61,760 nucleotides of DNA from Candidatus Rokuibacteriota bacterium (lineage in GTDB: Bacteria > Methylomirabilota > Methylomirabilia > Rokubacteriales > CSP1-6). The notes below the pieces were generated by a model. That model was given only the letters and a program-made list of their open reading frames with translations, did not search any database and had not been told where the DNA came from. This document shows positions 25,662-34,226 of the stretch, piece by piece. Where the stretch lies: assembly GCA_030647435.1 (NCBI GenBank), contig JAUSJX010000069.1:1-61760 (forward strand). The letters are read 5' to 3'. Numbering within the stretch: position 1 is the first letter of the stretch; each line of letters begins with the position of its first letter. The position numbers and the translations under genes are program-made.

Positions 25662-25967
25662 ATGTCCTCCATCAGCCTCGTGCTCATCGTCGGCCTGACC
25701 TCGCTGGGCGCATATCTCGCTGCCACGCGGTTCGCCGGCCTGCGCCGAGGCGACCTGCGGGGGGCGGTCACGGAGACGCTGGAGTGCCTCGGGCTCGTCG
25801 TGATCTTCTTCCTGGCCAACTTCGCCGTCGGTACGGCGCTGATCCTCGCCCTCCGCGCCCTCACCGGGCGGTTCATCTCAGTCTATATCGTCAACGATGC
25901 GACCCTCGCGATCCTGTCTCTTCTTCAAGCACTTGTCTTTCATCGGTGGCGAGCGCGATCGAAGTGA
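25662..25967 (+). CDS. Small hypothetical membrane protein
   Basis: Protein of 101 residues with two to three hydrophobic segments (ISLVLIVGLTSLGAYLA, ECLGLVVIFFLANFAVGTALIL, and a weaker C-terminal one) and a basic end HRWRARSK. Not assigned to a family. It follows the YdcF-like gene closely on the same strand; after it comes an IS3-type remnant, so the operon end may have been disturbed. Confidence 0.65.
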   Translation: MSSISLVLIVGLTSLGAYLAATRFAGLRRGDLRGAVTETLECLGLVVIFFLANFAVGTALILALRALTGRFISVYIVNDATLAILSLLQALVFHRWRARSK

Positions 25968-26096
25968 CTCGGCACACCGGACATCTCGCGACCGGTGCGG
26001 GAGCGCGGAGGACCCCTGGCGTGGACGTATCCTGGTCCCCTCGAAGTTGAGTCCACTCACACGCCGTGAGTCGATCACGGTAGGAGGTGGACAGCG

Positions 26097-26423
26097 ATGG
26101 CCAACGCCGCTCCCGAAGAGGTCCAGCGCTGGACGGCCAAGCGGTGGGTGGCCCTGGTCGTGAGCATTCTGAACGGGGGAGACCTCCGTGCCGCAGGCAG
26201 CCCGCACGCACGGGCTCACCGGGATAGGTCCAAGGACTGGCAGGAGCGCGTTCTGCTGGCCGCGGAGAACGGGCTGCGGGCCCGCCCGAAGGACGAGGAG
26301 GCGCTCAAGGACGAGCACATCGAGAAGCTGAAGCAGAAGATCGGTGAACTTGTTCTCGACCTCGACATCCTGAAGGAGGCCGCGAAGCACCGCCCTTTCC
26401 CCGGGGAGCTCTCGGAGAGTTGA
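26097..26423 (+). pseudogene. IS3-family OrfA, part of a decayed IS
   Basis: Open frame of 108 residues resembling IS3-type OrfA: an N-terminal RWTAKRWVALVVSIL helix-turn-helix part and a coiled-coil tail KDEHIEKLKQKIGELVLDLDILKEAAK. AGGAGGTGG lies before the ATG. The central segment SPHARAHRDRSKDW looks altered. It overlaps the OrfB frame in the usual IS3 manner. Its partner is badly damaged, so the element cannot move by itself. Confidence 0.75.
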
Positions 26424-26850
26424 AAGCGGCCTACCCCCGCGTCTCGGAACGCCGGCTCTGGGCCCTGCTCCGCTTTCGGCAGGGACAGCGGATCACGCCA
26501 AAGACGGTGTCTCGGATCCAAAAGCTCCAACGGTGGTTCGTGCATCAACGGCCGGCGACCCCCCGGCCCCGGGTGCAGGGGCGCCAGAGCCGGGCGGCCT
26601 GTCGCGACGATCGGCTGCGGCAGGAGTGCATCACGCCGAACACGCCGGAGCAGAACGGCATGATCGAGCGCTTCTTCCGCAGCCTCAAAGAGGCATGCGG
26701 CTGGCAGCCCCTGTTCCCGAGCGTCGCGGCGGCGTGCCGCGCGATCGCCGCGTGGATCCGCTGGACAACGAAGCGCGCCCGCACCAGGCGCTGGGCTATC
26801 GGAGCCCGCGCGAACATCGGGCGCAAGAGGGTCAACTGGTGGCTTGATTT
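26420..26850 (+). pseudogene. IS3-family OrfB, internally deleted and frameshifted
   Basis: Begins like a normal OrfB (LKAAYPRVSERRLWALLR), goes through the WFVHQRPATPRPRVQG linker, then jumps to QSRAACRDDRLRQE, so about 95 residues with the first two catalytic Asp are missing. The third-acid region TPEQNGMIERFFRSLKEACG is present. A 2-base deletion after AAWIRW shifts the end; ARPHQALGYRSPREHRAQ continues in another frame. A clear transposase fossil. Confidence 0.85.
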
Positions 26851-27029
26851 CGGGGGAGCACTACATCCGCTCCCTCCTCCACATAGGAACAGCCCTCGAA
26901 TACATCTGCACACCGCAGATCGCTGGTCATCTCGGTCGTCCGAGAGAGCAAGACCCGAGCCACGGGTGATTGGTCAGCGAAATCGGTCAGACGTGACAGA
27001 CGGCAATCATCCGTGTGCTGAAACTTGTC

Positions 27030-27071
27030 CACGCGCCAAAACTTTCACACGCGCCAAAACTTTCACACGCG
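27030..27071. repeat. 18-bp tandem repeat, 2.3 copies
   Basis: CACGCGCCAAAACTTTCA occurs at 27030-27047 and 27048-27065, followed by CACGCG. It lies between the IS remnant and the M48 pseudogene. Confidence 0.9.
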
Positions 27072-27115
27072 GTGGATCAGGGCTGTCCGTCAGGCTTGCG
27101 GGTATGCTGGCCCGT

Positions 27116-27604
27116 ATGCGACGAGCATCGGTCTTTCTGCTGGGGCTCTTGTGGTTTCTGGGCTCGGAGTGCGCGGCGAACATGCCCCAGCGCGCGCCGG
27201 CCCGCAGATGGCTGTGCGGTCGCCCTGGGCATCCTACCTGTCCGTGCGATCAACCTCGGAGTGGCGCCGCACCCGCAGTACAGGTTCGCCCTGGTCGTCA
27301 CGGAAGAAGCGCTCACGGCGATGCCCCCCGAGGAGCTCCAGGCGGCGCTGGCTCACGAGATCGGGCACGTGCAGCTCGGACACTTCACGGCGCGCCGGGA
27401 ATTGCGCACCGCCGAGCGGCGGATCGGTTCGCCCTCGACCTGCTCGAGCGGGTGGCCGGCGGCGCCGGCGGATGCCGGGCCACGATGGCGCTTCTCGATC
27501 GGCTGGCGCGGGAGAGGTCGGCGAGGCTCTGGTCGGCCTGGCTCAGGACCCACCCGAGGCCATCCGACCGGCTGAAGGCGCCCAGAGGACTCTGCCCGGC
27601 TTGA
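27116..27604 (+). pseudogene. Decayed M48-type metallopeptidase lipoprotein
   Basis: Damaged relative of the intact gene at 44206. The start MRRASVFLLGLLWFLGSEC is a lipoprotein-like signal, then the frame shifts to give INLGVAPHPQYRFALVVTEEAL and the zinc motif in LAHEIGHVQLGHF, then shifts back to give DRFALDLLERVAGGAGGCRATMALLDRL. At least two frameshifts and a deletion (the stretch between the HEIGH helix and DRFALDLL is shortened) separate it from the 239-residue paralogue. It lies next to a PEP-CTERM gene, as does the intact copy. Confidence 0.82.
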
Positions 27605-27654
27605 GCAAGGGCGGGGCACGGGCGTGCTTGGGCGCATCGCACCGGCCGCAGGAA

Positions 27655-27695
27655 ACACCGCGGGCGCCAGGATGTCCTCCCGGCGCCCGCGGTGT
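27655..27695 (-). terminator. Terminator-type hairpin after PEP-CTERM gene 2
   Basis: A perfect 14-bp inverted repeat, ACACCGCGGGCGCC and its complement, with a 13-nt loop, lies 22 bp beyond the stop of the reverse-strand gene. There is no long T tract. Confidence 0.7.
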
Positions 27696-27716
27696 CGATC
27701 TCGACCGTCGAGCCGG

Positions 27717-28604
27717 TTACTTCTGGCTGCGCTTGCGCGCCCGTCCGATCCCCGCGAGGGCGAGCAGGCCCGTCGCGATCAGCGCGAAGCCGCCGGGGGA
27801 GGGCACTCCCGTCGAGCAGGGTGGCGTGGTCGGAGTACCGCAGAAGCCGCCGTCGTCGATCCGTACATCGCCGGCGAGGGTCGTCGCTTGGCTGCCCGTG
27901 TCTCGGTCCAGCGGCGTGAGCCCCCCGATGAGCCCGAACGAGTTGTGGGTCGGGTCGTTGACGTCGGTGTTGACCAGGCCGAACGGGGCCGCCGCTCCTT
28001 CGGGAGTGACCGTGAAGGGGGGGGACGGCGCGATGGAAGACACATCGACTGGCAGGAAGCCGAAGAGGTCCGGCGGCGTTGAGCCGGTAAGGAGATTCGC
28101 TCCACAGGGGAAGCACTCGGACAGGGCCAGGAGCCCTCTGCCGGCATTGATGAAGTTCTTGATGTCGGTGGACCGGGCGATGAGCGCGTCGAGCTCTGCG
28201 CGCGTCAGCAGGCCGCCGAAGGACGAGGCGATCGCGATCGCGGTGTAGCCGGAGAGACTCGCAGTCGCGAACTCGGCGGCATTGACGCGGTCGTAGTTCG
28301 TCCCGAGCGCCAGCCCGAGCGCGACGAGGCCATTCTCGCCAATGAGATGGCCGCCCGGTGTCGCGATGCGGGACTCGACCCAGAGGAACTTGGTCGCGAC
28401 GCCGTCGTCGAATGTACCTCCGGTGACGAAGCTAAGGCCGGAGCGGAGCAGGTTCGCCGCGCCCGCCGAGCCCGGGGCGTGGAAGTCGGGATCGTGGCCG
28501 GTGAGAAAGATGGGGCCGGCCGTTGATATCGGGGCGGCGGCCAGAAGCAGGGCGGCGATGGTGCCCGCCCAAATGCGTGACTTCCTCCAGATGCGTGGCC
28601 TCAT
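27717..28604 (-). CDS. PEP-CTERM-like protein 2 (VPSP variant), TGHDxDFH family
   Basis: Exported protein of 295 residues. The signal peptide is RKSRIWAGTIAALLLAAAPISTAG. The mature part starts PIFLTGHDPDFHAPGS, shared with the gene at 31551, and keeps matching it in NAGRGLLAL and DPTHNSFGLIGG. The C-terminus GVPSPGGFALIATGLLALAGIGRARKRSQK has the membrane helix and basic tail of a sorting signal, but the PEP triplet is PSP. The region between has a Cys pair (CFPC) that may form a disulfide. A sigma-54-type promoter lies 69 bp upstream and a hairpin downstream. Confidence 0.82.
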   Translation of the reverse strand: MRPRIWRKSRIWAGTIAALLLAAAPISTAGPIFLTGHDPDFHAPGSAGAANLLRSGLSFVTGGTFDDGVATKFLWVESRIATPGGHLIGENGLVALGLALGTNYDRVNAAEFATASLSGYTAIAIASSFGGLLTRAELDALIARSTDIKNFINAGRGLLALSECFPCGANLLTGSTPPDLFGFLPVDVSSIAPSPPFTVTPEGAAAPFGLVNTDVNDPTHNSFGLIGGLTPLDRDTGSQATTLAGDVRIDDGGFCGTPTTPPCSTGVPSPGGFALIATGLLALAGIGRARKRSQK

Positions 28605-28672
28605 AGTATTGGAATTCCTCTCTAGGCGCCAGGAGCCCCAGCGCCTTCAGACATCAATTGGCCTTCAGTCTG

Positions 28673-28688
28673 AGCAAGGAAAGGGCCA
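28673..28688 (-). promoter_or_regulatory. Sigma-54-type promoter before PEP-CTERM gene 2
   Basis: On the reverse strand TGGCCCTTTCCTTGCT fits TGGCAC-N5-TTGCW well: GG and TTGCT are at the right spacing. Confidence 0.65.
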
Positions 28689-28790
28689 ACTGGAGAAAGA
28701 TCATGTATCCGCAAAGTTGAAGCGGCGGGGCGCCGACCCGGGCTCGATTGTGGAAATTCCGTCGACACCTTGCTGGCCCACGGGCCCACA

Positions 28791-28870
28791 GGGTCAGGTC
28801 TTGAAATCCGACATTGCGACCGAACCAAGTCCTGATACCCACTCGCAGGTGATAGTTCAAGACTTGACCC
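28791..28870 (+). repeat. Palindromic repeat family A, copy 1
   Basis: GGGTCAGGTCTTGAA at the left pairs with TTCAAGACTTGACCC at the right; the middle carries the family core ATCCGACATTGCGACCGAAC and CCTGATACCCACTCGCA. Confidence 0.9.
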
Positions 28871-28910
28871 CTGTCTGGACTTCCGCTCATCGCCTCCAGG
28901 ACCCGGTTCC

Positions 28911-29185
28911 CGCGACAGGACCGTCCATACCGCCGGCACGAGCCCGGGCCGGCCAGCCGGACCTATGCGAGCCTCGACAAGTTCGCGCAGCTCGAGGCGG
29001 CCCGTCGCCACCCGGAAGGCTTCGTGCGCGTGGACGGGCCGCTCACCGTGAACGAGGCGCAGCGGTGCGCGGAGCTGCTGACGGCGCCCAAGCGCGATGT
29101 GGACCGCGACCGGCGTCCGGGTTGGTTCCTGCTCTCCGGGTCGGCGAACCTCGCGCAGCTCCGGGGCGCCACGGAGAGCCGGGGG
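28911..29185 (+). pseudogene. Fragment of an AAA ATPase (DUF4143 type)
   Basis: A short coding remnant reading TYASLDKFAQLEAARRHPEG, VDGPLTVNEAQRCAELL, KRDVDRDRRP and FLLSGSANLAQLRGATES, characteristic of the middle of DUF4143-type ATPases. The P-loop region and the C-terminal half are missing. It is flanked on both sides by family A repeats (copies 1 and 2), so repeat insertion or recombination probably truncated it. Confidence 0.75.
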
Positions 29186-29190
29186 GGGGG

Positions 29191-29270
29191 GGGTCAGACC
29201 TTCAGCTATCACATGCGGGCGGATATCAGGGCTTGCTTCGGTCGCGATGTCGGATTTCAAGACCTGACCC
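29191..29270 (-). repeat. Palindromic repeat family A, copy 2
   Basis: Opposite orientation to copy 1; the right end GACCTGACCC and core GATGTCGGATTTCAAGACCTG are well kept, the left end is diverged. A run of 13 G (29181-29193) abuts and overlaps its left end. Confidence 0.88.
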
Positions 29271-29405
29271 CAGACCGACCCCTGACCTCGGGCGCACCCA
29301 GAGGAGCTCGAAGCCGAGCGCCCCGCGCCCGAGAGCACAGAGGCCAGGCGGAGGAGCCAGTGCGAGCGGGTGGATCCCGAGCCGGCGGCTGGCGGCGGGC
29401 AATGG

Positions 29406-30449
29406 TCAGGCAGCGCGCGCCGCGTCCGCCAGGGTCCGCGCGTTGCCGGCGCTCCGCGAGCGCCAGATGTACCGATCGACCACGAAGTGGTGCACGTTGA
29501 TCGTGGCCACCACCATCAGCATGCTCTCCGCGAGGCCGGCGCCGGCCCACACGAAGGCCCAGGGCCAGCAGTAGAAGAGCCCATAGCCGAGGACCAGGCA
29601 GGTCCCGTAGAAGGCTGCCGAGTGGATGAGCCAGCCGTGGCGGTTGCCGGGCTCGCGGACGCGGTCGCGCACGTGGTAGACGAGGACGATCGCGAGGTAC
29701 TGCAGGCCGTGCGCGATCGTCGCCAGCACGAAGGCGCCGAGCGCGTCCAGCGCGGTCCACCACAGGCCGTTCGACACCATCAGAAGCACCACGGTCAGGG
29801 GCAGCACCTGGCGGCCGCCCCGGTAGACGCGGAGCGCGAGGACCAACGGCAAGACGAACGTCAGTACGAGGAGCAGGAGCGTGAGGGCTTCCAGCGCCTG
29901 CGGCACCAGGGGCAGGCCGGCGATCCACTCGCGGGGGACGAACCAGCCGAGCCCGGAGCCGGTGGCGCCGAGGAAGGACCGGGTGAACGGCGCCATGCAT
30001 GCGAGCCAGAGCAGCCACCGGTTCCTCGCCGACAGGCGCACTTCGGAGATGTGGCAGTACATGGCGGCGAGCCCGTAGGTCTGCGCCGCATAATGGAAGG
30101 GCGACCAGGTGAGATAGAGGGCCTGCAAGTGCCGCCCCAGCAGCTCGGGATAGGCCACGCTCGCGGTCAGCCCCAGCAGCGCGACCAGGGGGAAGGTCAT
30201 GGTCAGGAACGGCAGCTCGCGCAGGGCCCCCGGACGGCTGTAGAGCCTGACCGTCGAGGCGGCGAAGTGGCTGCTGTTGACGATCAGGATGAGGGAGGCC
30301 AGGACGGCCGGATCCAGCCGGGTGGTCAGTGACGGGCGGTAGAGGAGGACCGCCGTCGCCAGCACGCTCCAGCCGCCGCCGATGATCGCGTAGTCCACCG
30401 CCGGGTGGATGAAGGCCCGGCCCAGCAGCGCGCGCGCCGTCGCGCTCAT
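29406..30449 (-). CDS. Polytopic membrane protein, unknown function
   Basis: Integral membrane protein of 347 residues with about nine hydrophobic segments. Recognisable features are several His-containing membrane-edge motifs (NSSHFAAST, SPFHYAAQTYG, TIAHGLQYLAIVLVYHVRD, NVHHFVVDRYIW), which might bind a metal or haem, but no family is assigned. It begins with ATG 30449 overlapping the stop of the upstream TPR gene (ATGA), so the two are translationally coupled. Codon use is like that of the neighbours. It could be a desaturase-like or carotenoid-type membrane enzyme, but that is a guess from the His pattern alone. Confidence 0.7.
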   Translation of the reverse strand: MSATARALLGRAFIHPAVDYAIIGGGWSVLATAVLLYRPSLTTRLDPAVLASLILIVNSSHFAASTVRLYSRPGALRELPFLTMTFPLVALLGLTASVAYPELLGRHLQALYLTWSPFHYAAQTYGLAAMYCHISEVRLSARNRWLLWLACMAPFTRSFLGATGSGLGWFVPREWIAGLPLVPQALEALTLLLLVLTFVLPLVLALRVYRGGRQVLPLTVVLLMVSNGLWWTALDALGAFVLATIAHGLQYLAIVLVYHVRDRVREPGNRHGWLIHSAAFYGTCLVLGYGLFYCWPWAFVWAGAGLAESMLMVVATINVHHFVVDRYIWRSRSAGNARTLADAARAA

Positions 30450-31063
30450 CGCCGCTCCGCCTCCTGGCCCAGGGCCGCGATCTCGCTGCGGGCGCGCTCG
30501 TGGTAGGGGTCGATTCGAAGGGCCTGGCGGAGGTGCTGGATCGCCGCATCGCGGTTCCCGCGCCGCGCCTCCACGGCGCCGAGCAGCGCGTGGCTGTCGG
30601 CCAGGTCCGGCCTGAGTCGCCGGGCCGCGGCGGCGTGCCGGGCGGCTCGCTCCAGATCGCCCTGTTCGAGATAGGCGGCGCCCAGCATGAAGTGGGCCGG
30701 CGCGTGCCGTGGGTTCAGCCGCAGCACTCGCTCGAAGGCATCGACGGACTGGCGGCTGTCCCCCAGCCGCCGCGCGGCCATGCCGAGACGGAACAGGGCC
30801 TGGTCATCGTCCGGCGCCAGCGCCGCCGCCCGGCGGTACACGCGGGCGGCGGCGCTGGCGTCTCCAGCCAGAGCATACCGGTCGCCTTCCGCGAGGTAGT
30901 CAAGGCCGATGCCCGGCAGGGCTCCCGACGTGTGGAGCCTGTAGGCGAGGCCCGTGACGAGACCGCCGCCGAAGAGGAGGACGGACAGTCCGAAGGCGAT
31001 CAGATGCCCCCAGCGGGCCGGGGCGGTCCAGAGCGGAGAGCCGGTCGGGATGAGCCTGTCCAT
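30446..31063 (-). CDS. Membrane-anchored TPR protein
   Basis: Protein of 205 residues with one N-terminal membrane segment (HLIAFGLSVLLFGGGLVTGLAY) and about four TPR units (GDASAAARVYRRAAALAPDD, GDSRQSVDAFERVLRLNPRH, GDLERAARHAAAARRLRPDL, GNRDAAIQHLRQALRIDPYH). The TPR part should face the outside of the inner membrane. It is coupled by a 4-bp overlap to the downstream membrane protein, so the pair likely form a complex. The ligand is unknown. Confidence 0.83.
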   Translation of the reverse strand: MDRLIPTGSPLWTAPARWGHLIAFGLSVLLFGGGLVTGLAYRLHTSGALPGIGLDYLAEGDRYALAGDASAAARVYRRAAALAPDDDQALFRLGMAARRLGDSRQSVDAFERVLRLNPRHAPAHFMLGAAYLEQGDLERAARHAAAARRLRPDLADSHALLGAVEARRGNRDAAIQHLRQALRIDPYHERARSEIAALGQEAERR

Positions 31064-31477
31064 GGGGACTACCTACAGGAGTACAGTCTCGACTCCGCCC
31101 CGGGCAAGCCCTTTCAGATGCCCGGGGAGTCGGGGAGCCGGGGAGCCGTCGGCCTCGTTTACACCTTCCCGGCGGTTGATGTGGAGTTGCCCAACAGTTG
31201 GACGGGTGAGGACGGAGATGACGGTGGGATTGTACCGCACGGTCGCGCTCGAACATCTCGTGCGAAATCAGCCCCATAGGGGGCGCCCTGCCGGGCCCAC
31301 CGTCGCGCGCCTGCCCGTCCCACCATGGGCCCTGGCCGCTGGTACCGGGCCGCGGCACGAGGCGGAATGGCTGATCCGACCCCCTGCCGGGGGCCCACCG
31401 TCGACAGACTTGACATTCCCAATATACGGACCCTCCAGGCGCGCAGTAATTGCTTGATTCTGCTACACCATAATGCT
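31064..31477. other. Intergenic stretch without a recognised gene
   Basis: About 410 bp between the divergent TPR gene and the promoter of PEP-CTERM gene 3. It has GC-rich short repeats near 31117-31150 (CGGGGAGCCGGGGAGCC) but no convincing gene. Composition falls from GC-rich to balanced toward 31440. Confidence 0.5.
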
Positions 31478-31493
31478 TGGCACAACGCGTGCA
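31478..31493 (+). promoter_or_regulatory. Sigma-54-type promoter before PEP-CTERM gene 3
   Basis: TGGCACAACGCGTGCA has a perfect -24 half TGGCAC and TGCA at -12 with correct spacing, 58 bp before the start codon. The best match of the six such sites. Confidence 0.72.
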
Positions 31494-31550
31494 CGATGTG
31501 CGCATGCCAACGGCAGTTGAGAAACAAGCCACCCTAGAGGAGGGGCCATA

Positions 31551-32417
31551 GTGGGGATCAGAATATTCGGCAAAGTGCTCGGAGTAGCGGCGCTGACCCT
31601 GGCGCTGGTGGGCCAGGGCGTATTCGCGGGAAGTGCGGAGGCAGGTAACGTCTATCTGACCGGGCACGACGTGGACTTTCACAGCGGCCAGAATGGCTAC
31701 GAATCGCTCATTCTCGATTTTCTAAGAGGTGGGGCTACGCCGATTGCTGCAGCCGACTACGACATTCTTCTGCTTAGAACAACCGGTGTCGGCAGTACCT
31801 TGTCGCCCGCGGGCTTTGGTACGGTCACTATTGCCGATCCGATCAGCTTTGCGGACGGGGCAGCCTTCGCCGCGGCATTGCTTGGGAAAGATGCGCTTTT
31901 TATTGCCTCGCACGTAAACTGTGGCGGATGCGCGCTCACGACCGCAGGGTCGAATGCCATTAACGGCTTCTCGGCCCAGATTGCGTCTTTCTTCAACGCA
32001 GGCGGCGACATTTACGCCAATACTGGAGCAGACCTCGCGACGTATTATGACTTCTTGCCGCCCGGGGCAGTTGCCAGCGGAGCGCCAATTTCGGGCTCTT
32101 CGGGTTTTGACGCAACCAACGCCGGTGATGCGATCGGTATTACGAACGCAATGATTAACGGGTTCCCGACGCATAACCGTTTTACTTCATTCGTCCCGGC
32201 GTTTACGGTGTTCGAGACTCGCCCCGCCGCAGGTGTCGACTGTAACGCCGCCCCATTCGCGACCGGATGTGAAATTATCTCTCTCGGCATCCTCGATGCC
32301 AGGATCACGGACGGAGGTATCGTGACGGACGGTGGGACTGTCCCGGCGCCTGCGGCGCTGGTGCTCCTGGGTGCGGGTCTCCTCGGTGCCGGCCTGCTGC
32401 GGAGGTTCCGGAGCTAA
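31551..32417 (+). CDS. PEP-CTERM-like protein 3 (VPAP variant), TGHDxDFH family
   Basis: Exported protein of 288 residues, start GTG 31551 behind AGAGGAGGGG. Signal peptide KVLGVAALTLALVGQGVFAGSAEA. The mature part begins NVYLTGHDVDFHSGQNGYE, homologous to gene 2 at 27717, and shares a FFNAGGDIYANTG and PTHNRFTSF pattern with it. Cys pairs (CGGC, later CNAA and CEII) may form disulfides. The C-terminal signal VPAPAALVLLGAGLLGAGLLRRFRS has PAP in place of PEP. Its GC is visibly lower than that of its neighbours, which may mean a different origin. It has its own promoter and terminator. Confidence 0.85.
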   Translation: MGIRIFGKVLGVAALTLALVGQGVFAGSAEAGNVYLTGHDVDFHSGQNGYESLILDFLRGGATPIAAADYDILLLRTTGVGSTLSPAGFGTVTIADPISFADGAAFAAALLGKDALFIASHVNCGGCALTTAGSNAINGFSAQIASFFNAGGDIYANTGADLATYYDFLPPGAVASGAPISGSSGFDATNAGDAIGITNAMINGFPTHNRFTSFVPAFTVFETRPAAGVDCNAAPFATGCEIISLGILDARITDGGIVTDGGTVPAPAALVLLGAGLLGAGLLRRFRS

Positions 32418-32451
32418 GGTTCCAGAGCCGGAATCGTAAGGCGTAACCATC

Positions 32452-32492
32452 GAGCGCCGAGGGACGGCCCCCCCCTCGGCGCTCTCTTTTTC
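32452..32492 (+). terminator. Intrinsic terminator after PEP-CTERM gene 3
   Basis: GAGCGCCGAGGG pairs perfectly with CCCTCGGCGCTC (12 bp), then TCTTTTTCT. Confidence 0.93.
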
Positions 32493-32501
32493 TCTCCGCG
32501 G

Positions 32502-34226
32502 CTACGGGGCTGCCCCCAGGAGCCGGAGGGCCAGCCACTGCGCCGGGCGGGCGAGACCCGGCATTCGCGACAGGGGACGGAGCCACGAGAGGCCCGGGAG
32601 CACGCTCGCGAGGGAACCCACCGCCGCCTTCCCCGTCAGCCGGCCGCCGGCCCCATGGACCTCCACGTCGAGCACCTCCGGCGCAAGGGCGGGATCGGCC
32701 GCGAAGCGCAGGCGCTGTGCGGAGTCCCAGAGGCGCAGCGTGGCGGCCTGGTGAATGCCGCGCCGGTCTGGGCGGTAGCGAACGATGGCGGTGGGGCCGG
32801 CGGCGCGGAAGCGCAGCCGGTCCGGGGGCGCGAGGAGCCAGCGCACCAACCCGGCGCGCACCGGCCTCCCGCCCTCGCCTGGACGGCAGGGGCCGGAGAG
32901 CAGGAAGCGCCGGACGGCCGCCAGTTCGGACGCGGTGAGCCAGGCGAGGTAGACGGCGAGCATGACCTCGGCGAAGGTGCCGACGTTCACGCCCGCGTTG
33001 ATACCCAGGTGAAGCGCCACGCCGAAGCCCAGCCAGAGGCCCGTGCCGAGCAGCCAGCGCAGGACCGCCTGGAATGCGCGGGGCCAGCGGCGGCGCGCGA
33101 GCGCGCCGAGGAGGCCGGCGAGCGCAGGCGTCACGGCGATGCCGCCGGTGACGACCCAGCGGGTTGGGCCGGGGCGCCCGCTCCACGCGAGGCCGAGCGC
33201 GTAGGCGGTGAGGCACCAGGCCGCCGTGACGGCCACCCAGGAGAGCGCCTGTCGCCAGCGGGGCGGCGCGATCCAGCGGCCGGCCCGGCGATCGGCCTCG
33301 TAGCCGCGTACCGCCACGCCGACCACGGCCAGCGGGAAGAGTACCTCCCACCCGCGCGTGAGCCAGGTGAGCAGCGGCAGGACCCCGAGGAGCTGGAGCC
33401 AGGTCACCAGGCCCTGGGCCGGCACACGGTAGAAGTGGTCCAAGTTGAGCGCGTAGTAGAGCGCCGTTCCCTCGCGCCAGGTCGGTCCGCTCTTGAGCAG
33501 ACCCGTGGCGCAGTAGATGATCGCGAGCTGCAGCATCATCAGCCGCAGCGGCCACGCCGGGATGGGGCGCGGAGCGGGCAGCGCGGAGGTGTGGCCCTCG
33601 GCAACTGCGCGCCGGCGCCGCCGCAGGCTGTCGATCGAGTAGGCCTCGCCCCAGCGGCAGAACATCCCGAGGAAGAGGAAGACCTGCACCACGAAATCGC
33701 CCCCGTTGTAGAAGATGGTGCTGTACCCGTAGAGCTGAAGCAGGAGCAGCCAGCTCGCGACCGTGCTGAGCCGCGTCCACACGCCGAGGACCATCAGGGC
33801 GAGGCTCAGAAGGGCGGCCGCGTACAGCGCCGTGACGAACGGGGGATCGCTGCGGAGGTGCAGGACCGAGAAGGCGCCGAGCAGGGCCTCGAAGAGTTTC
33901 CACCAGTGCTCGAACCCGTGCTCCGGATCCCAGGCGTAGCCAAGCGGCCCGCCGAAGCGCTGCCGAGCCTGCTCCGTGAGCCACAGTCCCTCGTCGGTGA
34001 AGAGCAGGCGCAGGTGCGGGCCGAGGCCGAGCCAGGTCCACAGGACGACCAGCCCGAAGGCGATGCGCAGCAGGCCGGCCGGCCGGGGGTCCACGCGGGT
34101 CAAGAAGACCCGCGCCCAGATCTCGTGGCGGACCAGGAAGAACAGCACGACGAGCGCCAGGGCGACCAGCAGCGCGTCCGCCGCCAGGTTGGCCGTCGCG
34201 GTGGACAGGCCGGCTCCCTCTGTCAT
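32502..34226 (-). CDS. HTTM-domain membrane protein
   Basis: Membrane protein of 574 residues with the HTTM domain (related to vitamin K-dependent gamma-carboxylase). Key parts: DPRPAGLLRIAFGLVVLWTW near the N-terminus, FGGPLGYAWDPEHG, GYSTIFYNGGDFVVQVFLFLGMF, and MMLQLAIIYCATGLLKSGPTWREGTALYYAL with the family's KSGPxWREGTA motif. About ten membrane segments are followed by a soluble C-terminal part of about 120 residues. The reaction of bacterial HTTM proteins is unknown. ATG 34226 overlaps the stop of the upstream gene (ATGA), so the two are coupled. Confidence 0.85.
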   Translation of the reverse strand: MTEGAGLSTATANLAADALLVALALVVLFFLVRHEIWARVFLTRVDPRPAGLLRIAFGLVVLWTWLGLGPHLRLLFTDEGLWLTEQARQRFGGPLGYAWDPEHGFEHWWKLFEALLGAFSVLHLRSDPPFVTALYAAALLSLALMVLGVWTRLSTVASWLLLLQLYGYSTIFYNGGDFVVQVFLFLGMFCRWGEAYSIDSLRRRRRAVAEGHTSALPAPRPIPAWPLRLMMLQLAIIYCATGLLKSGPTWREGTALYYALNLDHFYRVPAQGLVTWLQLLGVLPLLTWLTRGWEVLFPLAVVGVAVRGYEADRRAGRWIAPPRWRQALSWVAVTAAWCLTAYALGLAWSGRPGPTRWVVTGGIAVTPALAGLLGALARRRWPRAFQAVLRWLLGTGLWLGFGVALHLGINAGVNVGTFAEVMLAVYLAWLTASELAAVRRFLLSGPCRPGEGGRPVRAGLVRWLLAPPDRLRFRAAGPTAIVRYRPDRRGIHQAATLRLWDSAQRLRFAADPALAPEVLDVEVHGAGGRLTGKAAVGSLASVLPGLSWLRPLSRMPGLARPAQWLALRLLGAAP

